This document shows, in pieces, positions 1 through 6,971 of a DNA stretch of 10,938 bases. Every line of letters starts with the position of its first letter. The first letter of the stretch is position 1. The notes beneath the pieces are model-generated. The model ran no database searches and had not been told where the DNA came from. It saw only the letters and a program-made list of their open reading frames with translations. Position numbers and translations under genes: made by a program. The stretch comes from Chitinophagaceae bacterium (lineage in GTDB: Bacteria > Bacteroidota > Bacteroidia > Chitinophagales > Chitinophagaceae): contig JAOQAL010000527.1 of assembly GCA_025963615.1 (NCBI GenBank), positions 1 through 10,938 of the forward strand, written 5' to 3'.

Positions 1-2
1 GT

Positions 3-1214
3 TCGCATATGACAAAACACAATGGAAAATATTATTTACAATATGGAGCACCGGGTACCGAGTTTAGTGGTTATGCAGATGGTGTGTTGGCAGGGGATGG
101 ACCGCTGGGACCTTTCACACCCCAATCCGATCCATTAAGTCTTAAGCTGGGTGGCTTTGCAAGAGGAGCGGGGCATGGCGCTACCTTCCAGGACAACACG
201 GGTAATTACTGGCATGTGAGCACGATCATCATTTCTGTAAAAAATACTTTTGAAAGAAGGCTTGGTATATGGCCAGCAGGGTTTGATAAAGATGGTGTGA
301 TGTATTGCAGTACCGCCTTTGGGGATTACCCACATTATATTCCAGCCTCTTCTAATTCTCAACCAACTGGCGGAAAAGAATCTTCAGCACATTCCCCGCT
401 AAAACAAGATGCAACCAACAGTAAAGACATTGCCAACAGCAGCGCGGTTGCGGTGGACGCTCCTTCTTTGGGCCAGCCGGATGGGGCATCCTGGTTTACG
501 GGGTGGATGTTGTTGAATTATAATAAACCGGTGCAGGTTTCTTCTACATTAGCAAGCTATACTGCTAACAATGCCGTGGATGAAAGTATGAAAACATACT
601 GGAGTGCAGCTTCTTCCGATAAAGGAGAGTGGATACAAAGCGACCTTGGAAATCTATCTACAGTAAATGCTGTACAAATAAATTATGCCGATCAGGATGT
701 AGATAGTAACCGTTTAGGCAAATGGCCGGGGCAATATCACCAATATAAAATGTATTACTCTACAGATGGTAAAAAATGGCAGGTACTGGTGGACAAGGGT
801 GAAAATAAAAAAGATGTGCCGCATGATTATGTTGAGCTGGCAACACCTGTGCAGGCACGATATATCAAACTGGAGAATATTCACATGCCAACCGGCAAAT
901 TTGCTCTAAGCGGATTAAGAATATTCGGCCATGGCAACGGCGCAAAACCGGCTATGGTAAAAGATTTTTTTGTATTGCGTACAGAAAAGGACAAACGCAG
1001 TGCATTTATAAAGTGGAGCCCGGTCAATAATGCATTTGCCTATAATATTTATTACGGCATAGCGACGGATAAATTATATAACTGTGTGATGGTCCATGAT
1101 GCCAATGAATATTGGTTTAAAGCTATGGATAGCAAAATGCCTTACTATTTTACCATTGAAGCGATTAATGAAAATGGGGTGTCTCCCAGAAAGGAAATAA
1201 TTAAAGTGGATTAG
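3..1214 (+). CDS. GH43-type glycoside hydrolase with discoidin and FN3-like domains (5' partial)
   Basis: This is the C-terminal part of a probably secreted carbohydrate-active enzyme; the reading frame is open to the window edge, and the first ATG (position 9) lies inside a conserved blade, so the true start is upstream. Residues are counted from that ATG. Residues 1-112 resemble the last blades of a GH43 five-bladed propeller (NGKYYLQY, PGTEFSGYADGV, GHGATFQDNTGNYWHV, FGDYPHYIP). Residues 113-160 are a Ser/Asn/Pro-rich, low-complexity stretch. Residues 161-308 are an F5/8 type C (discoidin) carbohydrate-binding domain (AVDESMKTYWSA, GEWIQSDLG, ARYIKLENIHMPTGKFALSG). Residues 312-401 look like a fibronectin III domain. 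In GH43 enzymes the general-acid Glu normally lies shortly before the KYYL segment, so all catalytic residues are probably outside the window. Likely role: hydrolysis of plant or other polysaccharide side chains (arabinose or xylose linkages); the substrate cannot be told. The gene is convergent with the AraC-type gene. Confidence 0.82.
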   Translation, partial: SHMTKHNGKYYLQYGAPGTEFSGYADGVLAGDGPLGPFTPQSDPLSLKLGGFARGAGHGATFQDNTGNYWHVSTIIISVKNTFERRLGIWPAGFDKDGVMYCSTAFGDYPHYIPASSNSQPTGGKESSAHSPLKQDATNSKDIANSSAVAVDAPSLGQPDGASWFTGWMLLNYNKPVQVSSTLASYTANNAVDESMKTYWSAASSDKGEWIQSDLGNLSTVNAVQINYADQDVDSNRLGKWPGQYHQYKMYYSTDGKKWQVLVDKGENKKDVPHDYVELATPVQARYIKLENIHMPTGKFALSGLRIFGHGNGAKPAMVKDFFVLRTEKDKRSAFIKWSPVNNAFAYNIYYGIATDKLYNCVMVHDANEYWFKAMDSKMPYYFTIEAINENGVSPRKEIIKVD

Positions 1215-1226
1215 CAGCGGTGATAA

Positions 1227-1267
1227 GCTGGATAGGTGCCGTAGCGATCGTCGAAAGCCTGTCCAGC
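1227..1267. other. Imperfect inverted repeat between two convergent genes
   Basis: GCTGGATAGG at 1227-1236 can pair with CCTGTCCAGC at 1258-1267, giving a 10-bp stem with one G-U pair around a 21-nt loop. A second partial match to the left arm, TATCCAGC, lies at 1274-1281, so alternative foldings are possible. It lies in the 131-bp gap where the hydrolase gene and the AraC-type gene converge, the place for a bidirectional terminator. No T-tract follows on either strand, so an intrinsic terminator is not supported; a transcript-end stabilising hairpin is possible. Confidence 0.35.
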
Positions 1268-1345
1268 CTCTGATATCCAGCATCCTATCTCCCCTCAGGA
1301 TTCGTATGCGATCAACACTAAATAAAGAATACCCCATGGTTCCCG

Positions 1346-2194
1346 TTATTGATGTAATGATTGTAGCATTTTCAAATGCGGTTGCAGGCTTTTCAAAGTG
1401 TCTTTCTGTAAGAACTGCCTGAGGTGTTTATAAAAATGGCTATGATCATAGTAACCATAGCCGGCATACCGGAAGGTCTTTGGAGATTGAGCGATATGTG
1501 CTGCGGCTTTTCTGATACGCATGATCTGAATCGCTTTTTTACTGCTGATACTGGTGGATTTTTCAAAATAGCGTTGAAGCGTCCTCGTTGATATTTTATA
1601 TTTTTTTGCAAATCCCTCAATAGAAGAAGTAAAGTCATTGTGATGATCGCAGTAATTTAAAATCGCGGTGACCGTTTCTACTTCCCGTAACGAACCGGAA
1701 TATTGTTTTACGATTTTTTGAAAATAGGCATTCAATACCAAAACTCTTTCCTTAAAAGAAGCTGCCTGCTTCACTTTGTTGATAACCGATGGGTCAATCA
1801 GGTAGCTTAACGGGAAAATGTAGTTACGGTACTCGGAAAAATTAATTTTCTTTTCAAATATCACTGGCGATACCCGGAACTTTATCCCAAATATTTTATT
1901 GCCCGGTCGGTGATAACATTCAATGGCCTTATGTCTTGGTAGAAAACTATCCGATTTAATTTCAAATTTTTCAGTATCAACCTGCATGACAAAAGGATTG
2001 GCCAGGTTGATCAGGTAAGTATACCCGGTATTCGGGAAAAGCGCATCCGAAAAACCTTTCGGATATGTTTTCCATAAATCATCAAAATCTGTTTCCCAGA
2101 AAAAATCAATAAATAACTTTAATGCCGCAGGCGGGGTAATGCGGTGATACTTTTTTTCAAAATGTTCCGTATGAAAAAACTCGACGTGCTGCAC
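1346..2194 (-). CDS. AraC-family transcriptional regulator
   Basis: A 282-residue cytoplasmic DNA-binding regulator. Residues 1-150 form an N-terminal sensing domain of the kind found in Bacteroidota AraC proteins (compare the DUF6597 type: FFWETDF, HRPGNKIFGIKFRVSP); its ligand is unknown. Residues about 170-265 are the AraC DNA-binding domain: the first helix-turn-helix at 191-212 (FAKKYKISTRTLQRYFEK) is canonical, and the second at about 236-262 keeps the family signature GYYDHSHFYKHLRQF. The start is GTG at 2194; going upstream in frame, a TAA is met after three codons and no ATG intervenes, and the next internal Met is far inside the domain. It lies 181 bp downstream of the RND transporter gene on the same strand, so it could be read through from the efflux operon or be transcribed from its own promoter-like sequence at 2225-2255. 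Regulation of the pump is a reasonable inference from position only. Confidence 0.88.
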   Translation of the reverse strand: MQHVEFFHTEHFEKKYHRITPPAALKLFIDFFWETDFDDLWKTYPKGFSDALFPNTGYTYLINLANPFVMQVDTEKFEIKSDSFLPRHKAIECYHRPGNKIFGIKFRVSPVIFEKKINFSEYRNYIFPLSYLIDPSVINKVKQAASFKERVLVLNAYFQKIVKQYSGSLREVETVTAILNYCDHHNDFTSSIEGFAKKYKISTRTLQRYFEKSTSISSKKAIQIMRIRKAAAHIAQSPKTFRYAGYGYYDHSHFYKHLRQFLQKDTLKSLQPHLKMLQSLHQ

Positions 2195-2206
2195 GGCGTC
2201 AATTTA

Positions 2207-2238
2207 CAAAGATTGACTCAGTTTCAAAGATTCAGTTT
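2207..2238. repeat. Short direct repeat upstream of the AraC-type gene, possible operator
   Basis: On the + strand CAAAGATT occurs at 2207-2214 and 2225-2232, an 18-bp period, and each copy is followed by CAGTTT (directly after the second copy, after four bases in the first). It begins 12 bp upstream of the GTG start. AraC-type proteins usually bind direct repeats with two helix-turn-helix motifs, so an autoregulatory operator is a fair guess; no binding data can be seen. Confidence 0.4.
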
Positions 2239-2255
2239 ACATCCGGATTTGACAA
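2225..2255 (-). promoter_or_regulatory. Candidate promoter for the AraC-type gene
   Basis: Reading the - strand, TTG (2255-2253) is followed after 20 nt by AATCTTTG (2232-2225). This differs from the Bacteroidota -7 consensus TAnnTTTG at only the first fixed base, and the spacing fits the -33/-7 promoter type. It would give a leader of roughly 25-30 nt before the GTG at 2194. The -7 element coincides with one copy of the direct repeat, so a bound regulator could block it. Because the sequence is AT-rich, a chance match is possible. Confidence 0.35.
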
Positions 2256-2375
2256 TTAGGCTTGCTAAATCAAGAAAGGGATCCGTTTTGAAAACGATTT
2301 CGTCCCTGGCCGGTAACCAAACCTCAACCTTTCGTCCGGAATGAAACAAACCCCTGACTGCTAAGTCGCCGGCTG

Positions 2376-5300
2376 CTAGCCGATGCGGTTATCAATAATT
2401 GCCTTATCCATGGCTTCTTCCTTGGCATGCTCTTCCTGCAGATGCCTTAATTTTTTACCATAAGAGAGCTTTGTAATCAATGCAAATAATACCGGTACTA
2501 CAAAGATCGCCAGTGTCGTTGCAGCAATCATACCGCCAAATACAGTCCATCCTATAGTTTTACGGCTTTCGGCGGCAGCGCCGGTAGCAAAGGCCAGTGG
2601 CAATACGCCCAATATGAATGCAAGTGACGTCATGATTATCGGGCGCAGACGTAAACGGACCGCCTGTAATGTAGCATGTACAATATCAATACCCCTGTCC
2701 ACCCTTTCTTTTGCAAATTCCACGATTAATATCGCGTTCTTGGCGGCTAACCCAATCAGCGTTATCAACCCAATTTGCGCATAGATGTTATTTGAAAGAG
2801 AAGGAATGAATGTCAATGTTAATATAGAACCAAATGCACCGATAGGCACCGCGAATAATACGGAGAAAGGAACTGACCAGCTTTCATATAAGGCCGCCAG
2901 GAATAAAAATACAAACACAATCGAGATGGCGAATATGATTGTCTGCTGGTTACCAGCTGCTATTTCTTCGCGGCTCATGCCTGAAAATTCATATCCATAA
3001 CCTGCAGGCAGTGTTTTGGCTGTTTCTTTTAATGCGTCAATGGCCTGGCCGCTGCTAAAGCCTGGTTTGGGCGAACCATTTATTTCTATTGAACGGTAAA
3101 TATTGTAATGAGACAATACAGCAGGCGCCTCCACTACTTTCGACAATATTAAGGAACCGAGCGGTATCATATTTCCCTGACTGTTGCGGACATAAAATTT
3201 TTCAAGGCCCGCCAGTGAACTTCGATAACTGCTATCCGCTTGCAGCATGACGCGGAAATTTCTTCCATAAAGATTAAAGTCATTTACATAACTGCTTCCC
3301 AGGAATGTGGAAAGCGTACTGTACACATCTGAAACAAGCACACCCATCTTTTTTGCCTGTTCCTTATCAACATCTATCTGGTAGCTGGGCGTGCGGGCAT
3401 TAAAGAATGTATAAGCTGATCCTATTTCAGGACGCTGATTCAGTTTAGACAGGAAATCGCGGGCTACTTTTTCAAAGGTCAGCGCATCATCCGTGCTGCT
3501 GGTTTGCTGTAATTCAAAGGTAAAACCGGATGTAGCACCGAGACCTGGAATAGCAGGCGGCGCTATAACGAGTATCCTTGCTTCCTTGATATCTGCAATA
3601 GCGCCACGGATCTTATTCATCACATCCTGGGCTAGTTGACCTTTATCTTTACGTTCATCCCAGGGTTTCAGCATGACGAAGATAGTCCCGGAATTTGCCT
3701 TGTTTGAAGCGCTGATGATATTCAAACCGGCCAGGCCCCCTACCGTCCGCACTTCAGGTATGTTGCGGACACGGGTCGCAATATCACGTAACAAGGATAC
3801 ACTACGGGTTGTAGAAGTTGCTTCCGGCATTTCATACGTCACCAGTAAGCGCCCTTCATCTTCTGTAGGGATAAATCCTGTTGGTTTATTCTTAAACAAA
3901 AAGAATAAACCAACAAATAAAGCAACCAGCATCACCAATACATAAGGAGTCCTTCTTATCCAGCTACCTACTCCCCTGGTATAACCATTTGTTACCTTGC
4001 CAAACCAATTGTTGAAGCCCGCAAAGAATTTTTCCAGCACATTCTTTTTAGCCATTTCATCTTTGGAAGGCTTCAGCATCAACGTACAAAGTGCAGGTGT
4101 AAGCGATAAGGCTACGAATGCCGAAATAACAACAGATACCGCGATCGTGATTGCAAACTGCTGGTATAAACGGCCTACGATGCCGGGAATAAAACCAACC
4201 GGTACAAATACGGCGGCCAATATCAATGCAATGGCGATGACAGGACCCGATATATCTTTCATCGCTTTACGGGTAGCCTCCTTTGGCGACATCTTCTCAT
4301 GGTCTATATTATGCTGTACCGCTTCCACTACCACAATCGCATCATCTACTACAATACCGATGGCAAGCACAAAAGCGAATAAAGTAAGTGTATTGATCGT
4401 GAAACCCATTGAACTGAATAAAATGAACGTACCAATAAGGGATACAGGAATCGCCAGAACCGGGATCAGGGTAGCACGCCAACTCTGTAAAAACAAAAAA
4501 ACCACTAATACTACCAGCAATAACGCTTCTACAAGTGTATGGACCACTTCATTGATAGAAGCTTTAACAACAGATACTGTTTCCAGCGGAATGAGATAAT
4601 CAATGTCTTTCGGGAAAGTTTTTTTCAGTTCCTCCAATGCTTTCGTTACACCTTCATACGTATTCAGGGCATTCGCGCCGGGTGCCTGGTATATAAGAAG
4701 AAATGCTGCGGGTTGACCATTTACAAAAGAATTGATGCTGTAATCAAACCTTCCTAATTCTACTCTTGCCACATCTTTCAGGTATACGATACTGCCATCC
4801 ACAGGCCTTGAACGCACTACAATATTCTCAAACTGATCCTGTGTATTGATACGGCTATTGGTCAGTACACTGTATTCAAATGCCTGGATGCCTGGTTGAG
4901 GATTACCACCGATAGTACCCGCTGCTGTCTGCAGATTTTGCTCCTGCAGCGCTGCATTCACCTCCCCGGGCGTCATGCCCAGAGCCGCCAGTTTTTCAGG
5001 GTTCAGCCAGATACGCATACCGAAATCATCGGCACGGGAAAGCACATCACCCACTCCTTTTACACGCAGTATTGCATCTTTTACATACAGGTTTACATAG
5101 TTACCAATGAACTTTGAATCATGGGTACCATGGGGAGAATAAAATGCCAGGGCCACCATGATCGCCGGGTTACGCTTTCTAACGGTAAGACCCAGTCGTT
5201 TTACAGCATCCGGTAATGTGGGCTCTGCTACGCTCACCCGGTTCTGTACATCCAGTGTGGCAATATTAATGTCGGTACCTACTTCAAAGTTTACCGTGAT

Positions 5301-5570
5301 ACCGCTTTGTCCGCTGCTGGTACTGTTACTGCTCATGTAGGTCATGCCGGGCGTGCCATTCACCTGCGTTTCGATCGCCGTAGTGGTGGTCTGCTCTACG
5401 GTTTGCGCATCGGCGCCGGTAAAACTACCGGCTATGGATACCGTGGGTGGAGAAATATCCGGGTACTGGGCAACCGGAAGATTGATCAAAGAAATAATTC
5501 CCACCAGTACAATCACGATCGAGATTACAATCGCTGTTACCGGCCGCTTTATAAAAGTTTCTGCTATCAT
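2376..5570 (-). CDS. HAE1-type RND multidrug efflux transporter, inner-membrane subunit (AcrB-like)
   Basis: Inner-membrane proton/drug antiporter of the hydrophobe/amphiphile efflux family, working as a trimer with the adaptor and outer-membrane channel encoded just upstream. From the ATG at 5570 the protein has 1064 residues, the usual size (E. coli AcrB has 1049). The start MIAETFIKRPVTA is the normal family N-terminus; a TTG at 5618 would add 16 residues that come from a palindromic repeat and is rejected. The first membrane helix is at about 10-30, followed by a large periplasmic loop and the TM2-TM6 block at about 340-505; the pattern then repeats, with the second block at about 877-1035. 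The proton-relay residues are intact: the Asp pair at 409-410 in GIVVDDAIVVVEA and Lys944 in GLAAKNAIL, matching AcrB D407/D408/K940. GFIPTEDEG (565-573) is also a family motif. The substrate cannot be predicted. It is the last gene of the tolC-mfp-rnd operon. Confidence 0.95.
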   Translation of the reverse strand: MIAETFIKRPVTAIVISIVIVLVGIISLINLPVAQYPDISPPTVSIAGSFTGADAQTVEQTTTTAIETQVNGTPGMTYMSSNSTSSGQSGITVNFEVGTDINIATLDVQNRVSVAEPTLPDAVKRLGLTVRKRNPAIMVALAFYSPHGTHDSKFIGNYVNLYVKDAILRVKGVGDVLSRADDFGMRIWLNPEKLAALGMTPGEVNAALQEQNLQTAAGTIGGNPQPGIQAFEYSVLTNSRINTQDQFENIVVRSRPVDGSIVYLKDVARVELGRFDYSINSFVNGQPAAFLLIYQAPGANALNTYEGVTKALEELKKTFPKDIDYLIPLETVSVVKASINEVVHTLVEALLLVVLVVFLFLQSWRATLIPVLAIPVSLIGTFILFSSMGFTINTLTLFAFVLAIGIVVDDAIVVVEAVQHNIDHEKMSPKEATRKAMKDISGPVIAIALILAAVFVPVGFIPGIVGRLYQQFAITIAVSVVISAFVALSLTPALCTLMLKPSKDEMAKKNVLEKFFAGFNNWFGKVTNGYTRGVGSWIRRTPYVLVMLVALFVGLFFLFKNKPTGFIPTEDEGRLLVTYEMPEATSTTRSVSLLRDIATRVRNIPEVRTVGGLAGLNIISASNKANSGTIFVMLKPWDERKDKGQLAQDVMNKIRGAIADIKEARILVIAPPAIPGLGATSGFTFELQQTSSTDDALTFEKVARDFLSKLNQRPEIGSAYTFFNARTPSYQIDVDKEQAKKMGVLVSDVYSTLSTFLGSSYVNDFNLYGRNFRVMLQADSSYRSSLAGLEKFYVRNSQGNMIPLGSLILSKVVEAPAVLSHYNIYRSIEINGSPKPGFSSGQAIDALKETAKTLPAGYGYEFSGMSREEIAAGNQQTIIFAISIVFVFLFLAALYESWSVPFSVLFAVPIGAFGSILTLTFIPSLSNNIYAQIGLITLIGLAAKNAILIVEFAKERVDRGIDIVHATLQAVRLRLRPIIMTSLAFILGVLPLAFATGAAAESRKTIGWTVFGGMIAATTLAIFVVPVLFALITKLSYGKKLRHLQEEHAKEEAMDKAIIDNRIG

Positions 5571-5585
5571 ATATATGAATTGTGT

Positions 5586-5655
5586 CCCGATACCTGCCTG
5601 CCTGCGTGCCGTCGCCAAAGGCTGTGTCCACCGGAGACCGGCAGGTACTATCGGG
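5586..5655. repeat. REP-like palindromic element between the adaptor and RND genes
   Basis: CCCGATACCTGCC at 5586-5598 is complementary to GGCAGGT (5640-5646) plus ATCGGG (5650-5655), giving a 13-bp stem broken by a 3-nt bulge (5647-5649). The 41-nt interior is GC-rich with repeated TGCC units and smaller hairpins (for example GCCAAAGGC, 5614-5622). The local base composition is clearly more GC-rich than the flanks. It fills much of the 133-bp gap between two genes that should be co-transcribed. The form fits repetitive extragenic palindromes; whether it recurs in the genome cannot be seen here. Confidence 0.55.
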
Positions 5656-5703
5656 AAGCGAAAAGTGAAGCGGGTTCACTCAAAATCATCAGCCACCTTT
5701 TAA

Positions 5704-6840
5704 TTATTTTTTCTGTTGAGCACCAGGTTGCGGCGGCGCGGTTGTAATGACCGCCCCCTCTCTTAAATTCTGCACACCCTGGACTACAATCTTTTCCCCG
5801 TCCTTCAAGCCGTCTTTAACAATAATACTTGTACCGATCTGCTTGCTCAATACTATTTTTCGCTGAGATACCTTACTGCTGTCGCCGACAACATACACGA
5901 AGTATTCCCCCAGTTGTTCCGTAACGGCCTTGTAAGGAATGGTAATTACTTTTTGCGAAGCATTATTCAATACTCTAACGGTAGTACTCATCCCGGCTTT
6001 CAAAACGTTTTTATTGTTAAGGAAAGACAATCTTATCTTAATAGTTCCTGTTTGCGGATCAACCGCGCGGTCAATGAAAGCGATGCTACCATGGTAAGGA
6101 TAAATGTCATTGCCAAAGGCGATGGAGAAAGTTGAATCTCCTTTTTTATTTGATTGCACCTGCAATTGCGCGAAGCGGTAAATATCCTTTTGATCCACCG
6201 TGAAATCAACCGCTATCGGATCATCGGTAGAAATAGTATTCAGTATAGTTTGACCTGCTATTACAGAGGTTCCGTTGCGTACCTGTGATATACCGATCGT
6301 ACCATCGAATGGAGCAATGATCGTGGAAAAATTCACATTGGCTCTTACTGCATTTACGTTAGCCTTTGCCGCATCTACCTGTTTCCTGGCAGCTTCCAGT
6401 GCAGCGTCAGCATAGTCCACTTGTTGTTTGGCTATCGCATCTTTTTTATCCAGTTCGTGATAACGGTCCGCATCTTTTTGCGCTTTCAAAAGATTAGTCT
6501 CCTGTACCGATTGATTGGCAACGGCCTGTTGATAATTGGCATTGTAAAATTGCTGATCAATGGAATATAACCGCTGTGCTTTTTTTACTTTGTCACCATC
6601 CTTGAAATAAATACCCGTTACATAGCCTGTAACCTGCGCCCGGAGTTCCGTCTGGTTCAATGCGACCACCGTTCCCGGGTATTCATCAAAATAAAGGGCT
6701 GCACTGCTTTTTACGGTATCGAGGGTAACTGCCACCGCAGGGGGAGGCCCTTGCTGCTGCTGTTGCTGCTTATTACCGCAGGCAAAGAGCAACACTACAA
6801 GTGCGGAAACAGGATAAAATTTAAGTCTTTTATAAAGCAT
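5704..6840 (-). CDS. RND efflux periplasmic adaptor (membrane fusion protein), lipoprotein
   Basis: A 378-residue adaptor linking the inner-membrane RND pump to the outer-membrane channel. Residues 1-20 are a lipoprotein signal peptide ending in the lipobox LLFAC, so Cys21 should be acylated. A run of six Gln (25-30) and Pro residues forms a tether. The two halves of the lipoyl/barrel-sandwich domain are at about 64-95 (AQVTGYVTGIYFKDGDKVKK) and 172-203 (APFDGTIGISQVRNG), with an alpha-helical hairpin between them (about 96-170, rich in Ala, Lys and Gln). A beta-barrel follows at about 208-290 and a membrane-proximal domain at about 298-370 (IPYKAVTEQLGEYFVYVV). This is the AcrA/MexA-type HlyD-like layout. 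The start is ATG at 6840, directly ahead of the basic signal-peptide n-region; no clear Shine-Dalgarno is seen. It is the middle gene of the operon, 131 bp after the tolC-like gene; that gap has no gene, only a T-A6-T6-A palindrome (6901-6914). Confidence 0.95.
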   Translation of the reverse strand: MLYKRLKFYPVSALVVLLFACGNKQQQQQQGPPPAVAVTLDTVKSSAALYFDEYPGTVVALNQTELRAQVTGYVTGIYFKDGDKVKKAQRLYSIDQQFYNANYQQAVANQSVQETNLLKAQKDADRYHELDKKDAIAKQQVDYADAALEAARKQVDAAKANVNAVRANVNFSTIIAPFDGTIGISQVRNGTSVIAGQTILNTISTDDPIAVDFTVDQKDIYRFAQLQVQSNKKGDSTFSIAFGNDIYPYHGSIAFIDRAVDPQTGTIKIRLSFLNNKNVLKAGMSTTVRVLNNASQKVITIPYKAVTEQLGEYFVYVVGDSSKVSQRKIVLSKQIGTSIIVKDGLKDGEKIVVQGVQNLREGAVITTAPPQPGAQQKK

Positions 6841-6971
6841 ATTAATTATAATTCAAGAATTAAAGCCCTGCTTTCTAAAAATCTTAAGCAAGTGGAGCTG
6901 TAAAAAATTTTTTAAAGAACGTCACCGGTACAAGCACCCTATTCAAACTTTGCAGGACAACTACAGAAGAA

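Noticed and set aside
1074..1337. 87-codon - strand open frame at the end of the GH43-type gene
   Set aside because: It is antisense to the FN3-like coding region and lacks similarity to any family I know.
2284..2305. CGTTTTGAAAACG palindrome and TTTCGTCC repeated at 2298-2305 and 2330-2337
   Set aside because: Short and AT-rich or only 8 bp long; chance occurrence is likely and no gene logic requires them.
2144..2344. 66-codon + strand open frame across the AraC-type start
   Set aside because: It runs antisense into the well-supported regulator and its promoter region, and its translation shows no recognisable domain.
3997..4599. 200-codon + strand open frame inside the RND gene
   Set aside because: It is wholly antisense to a strongly conserved transporter; its Thr/Ile/Ala-rich translation is what the complement of membrane-helix codons gives.
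5307..5747. Overlapping + and - strand open frames at the adaptor-RND junction
   Set aside because: They run through the palindromic element and the start of the RND gene in other frames; the translations are compositional artefacts.
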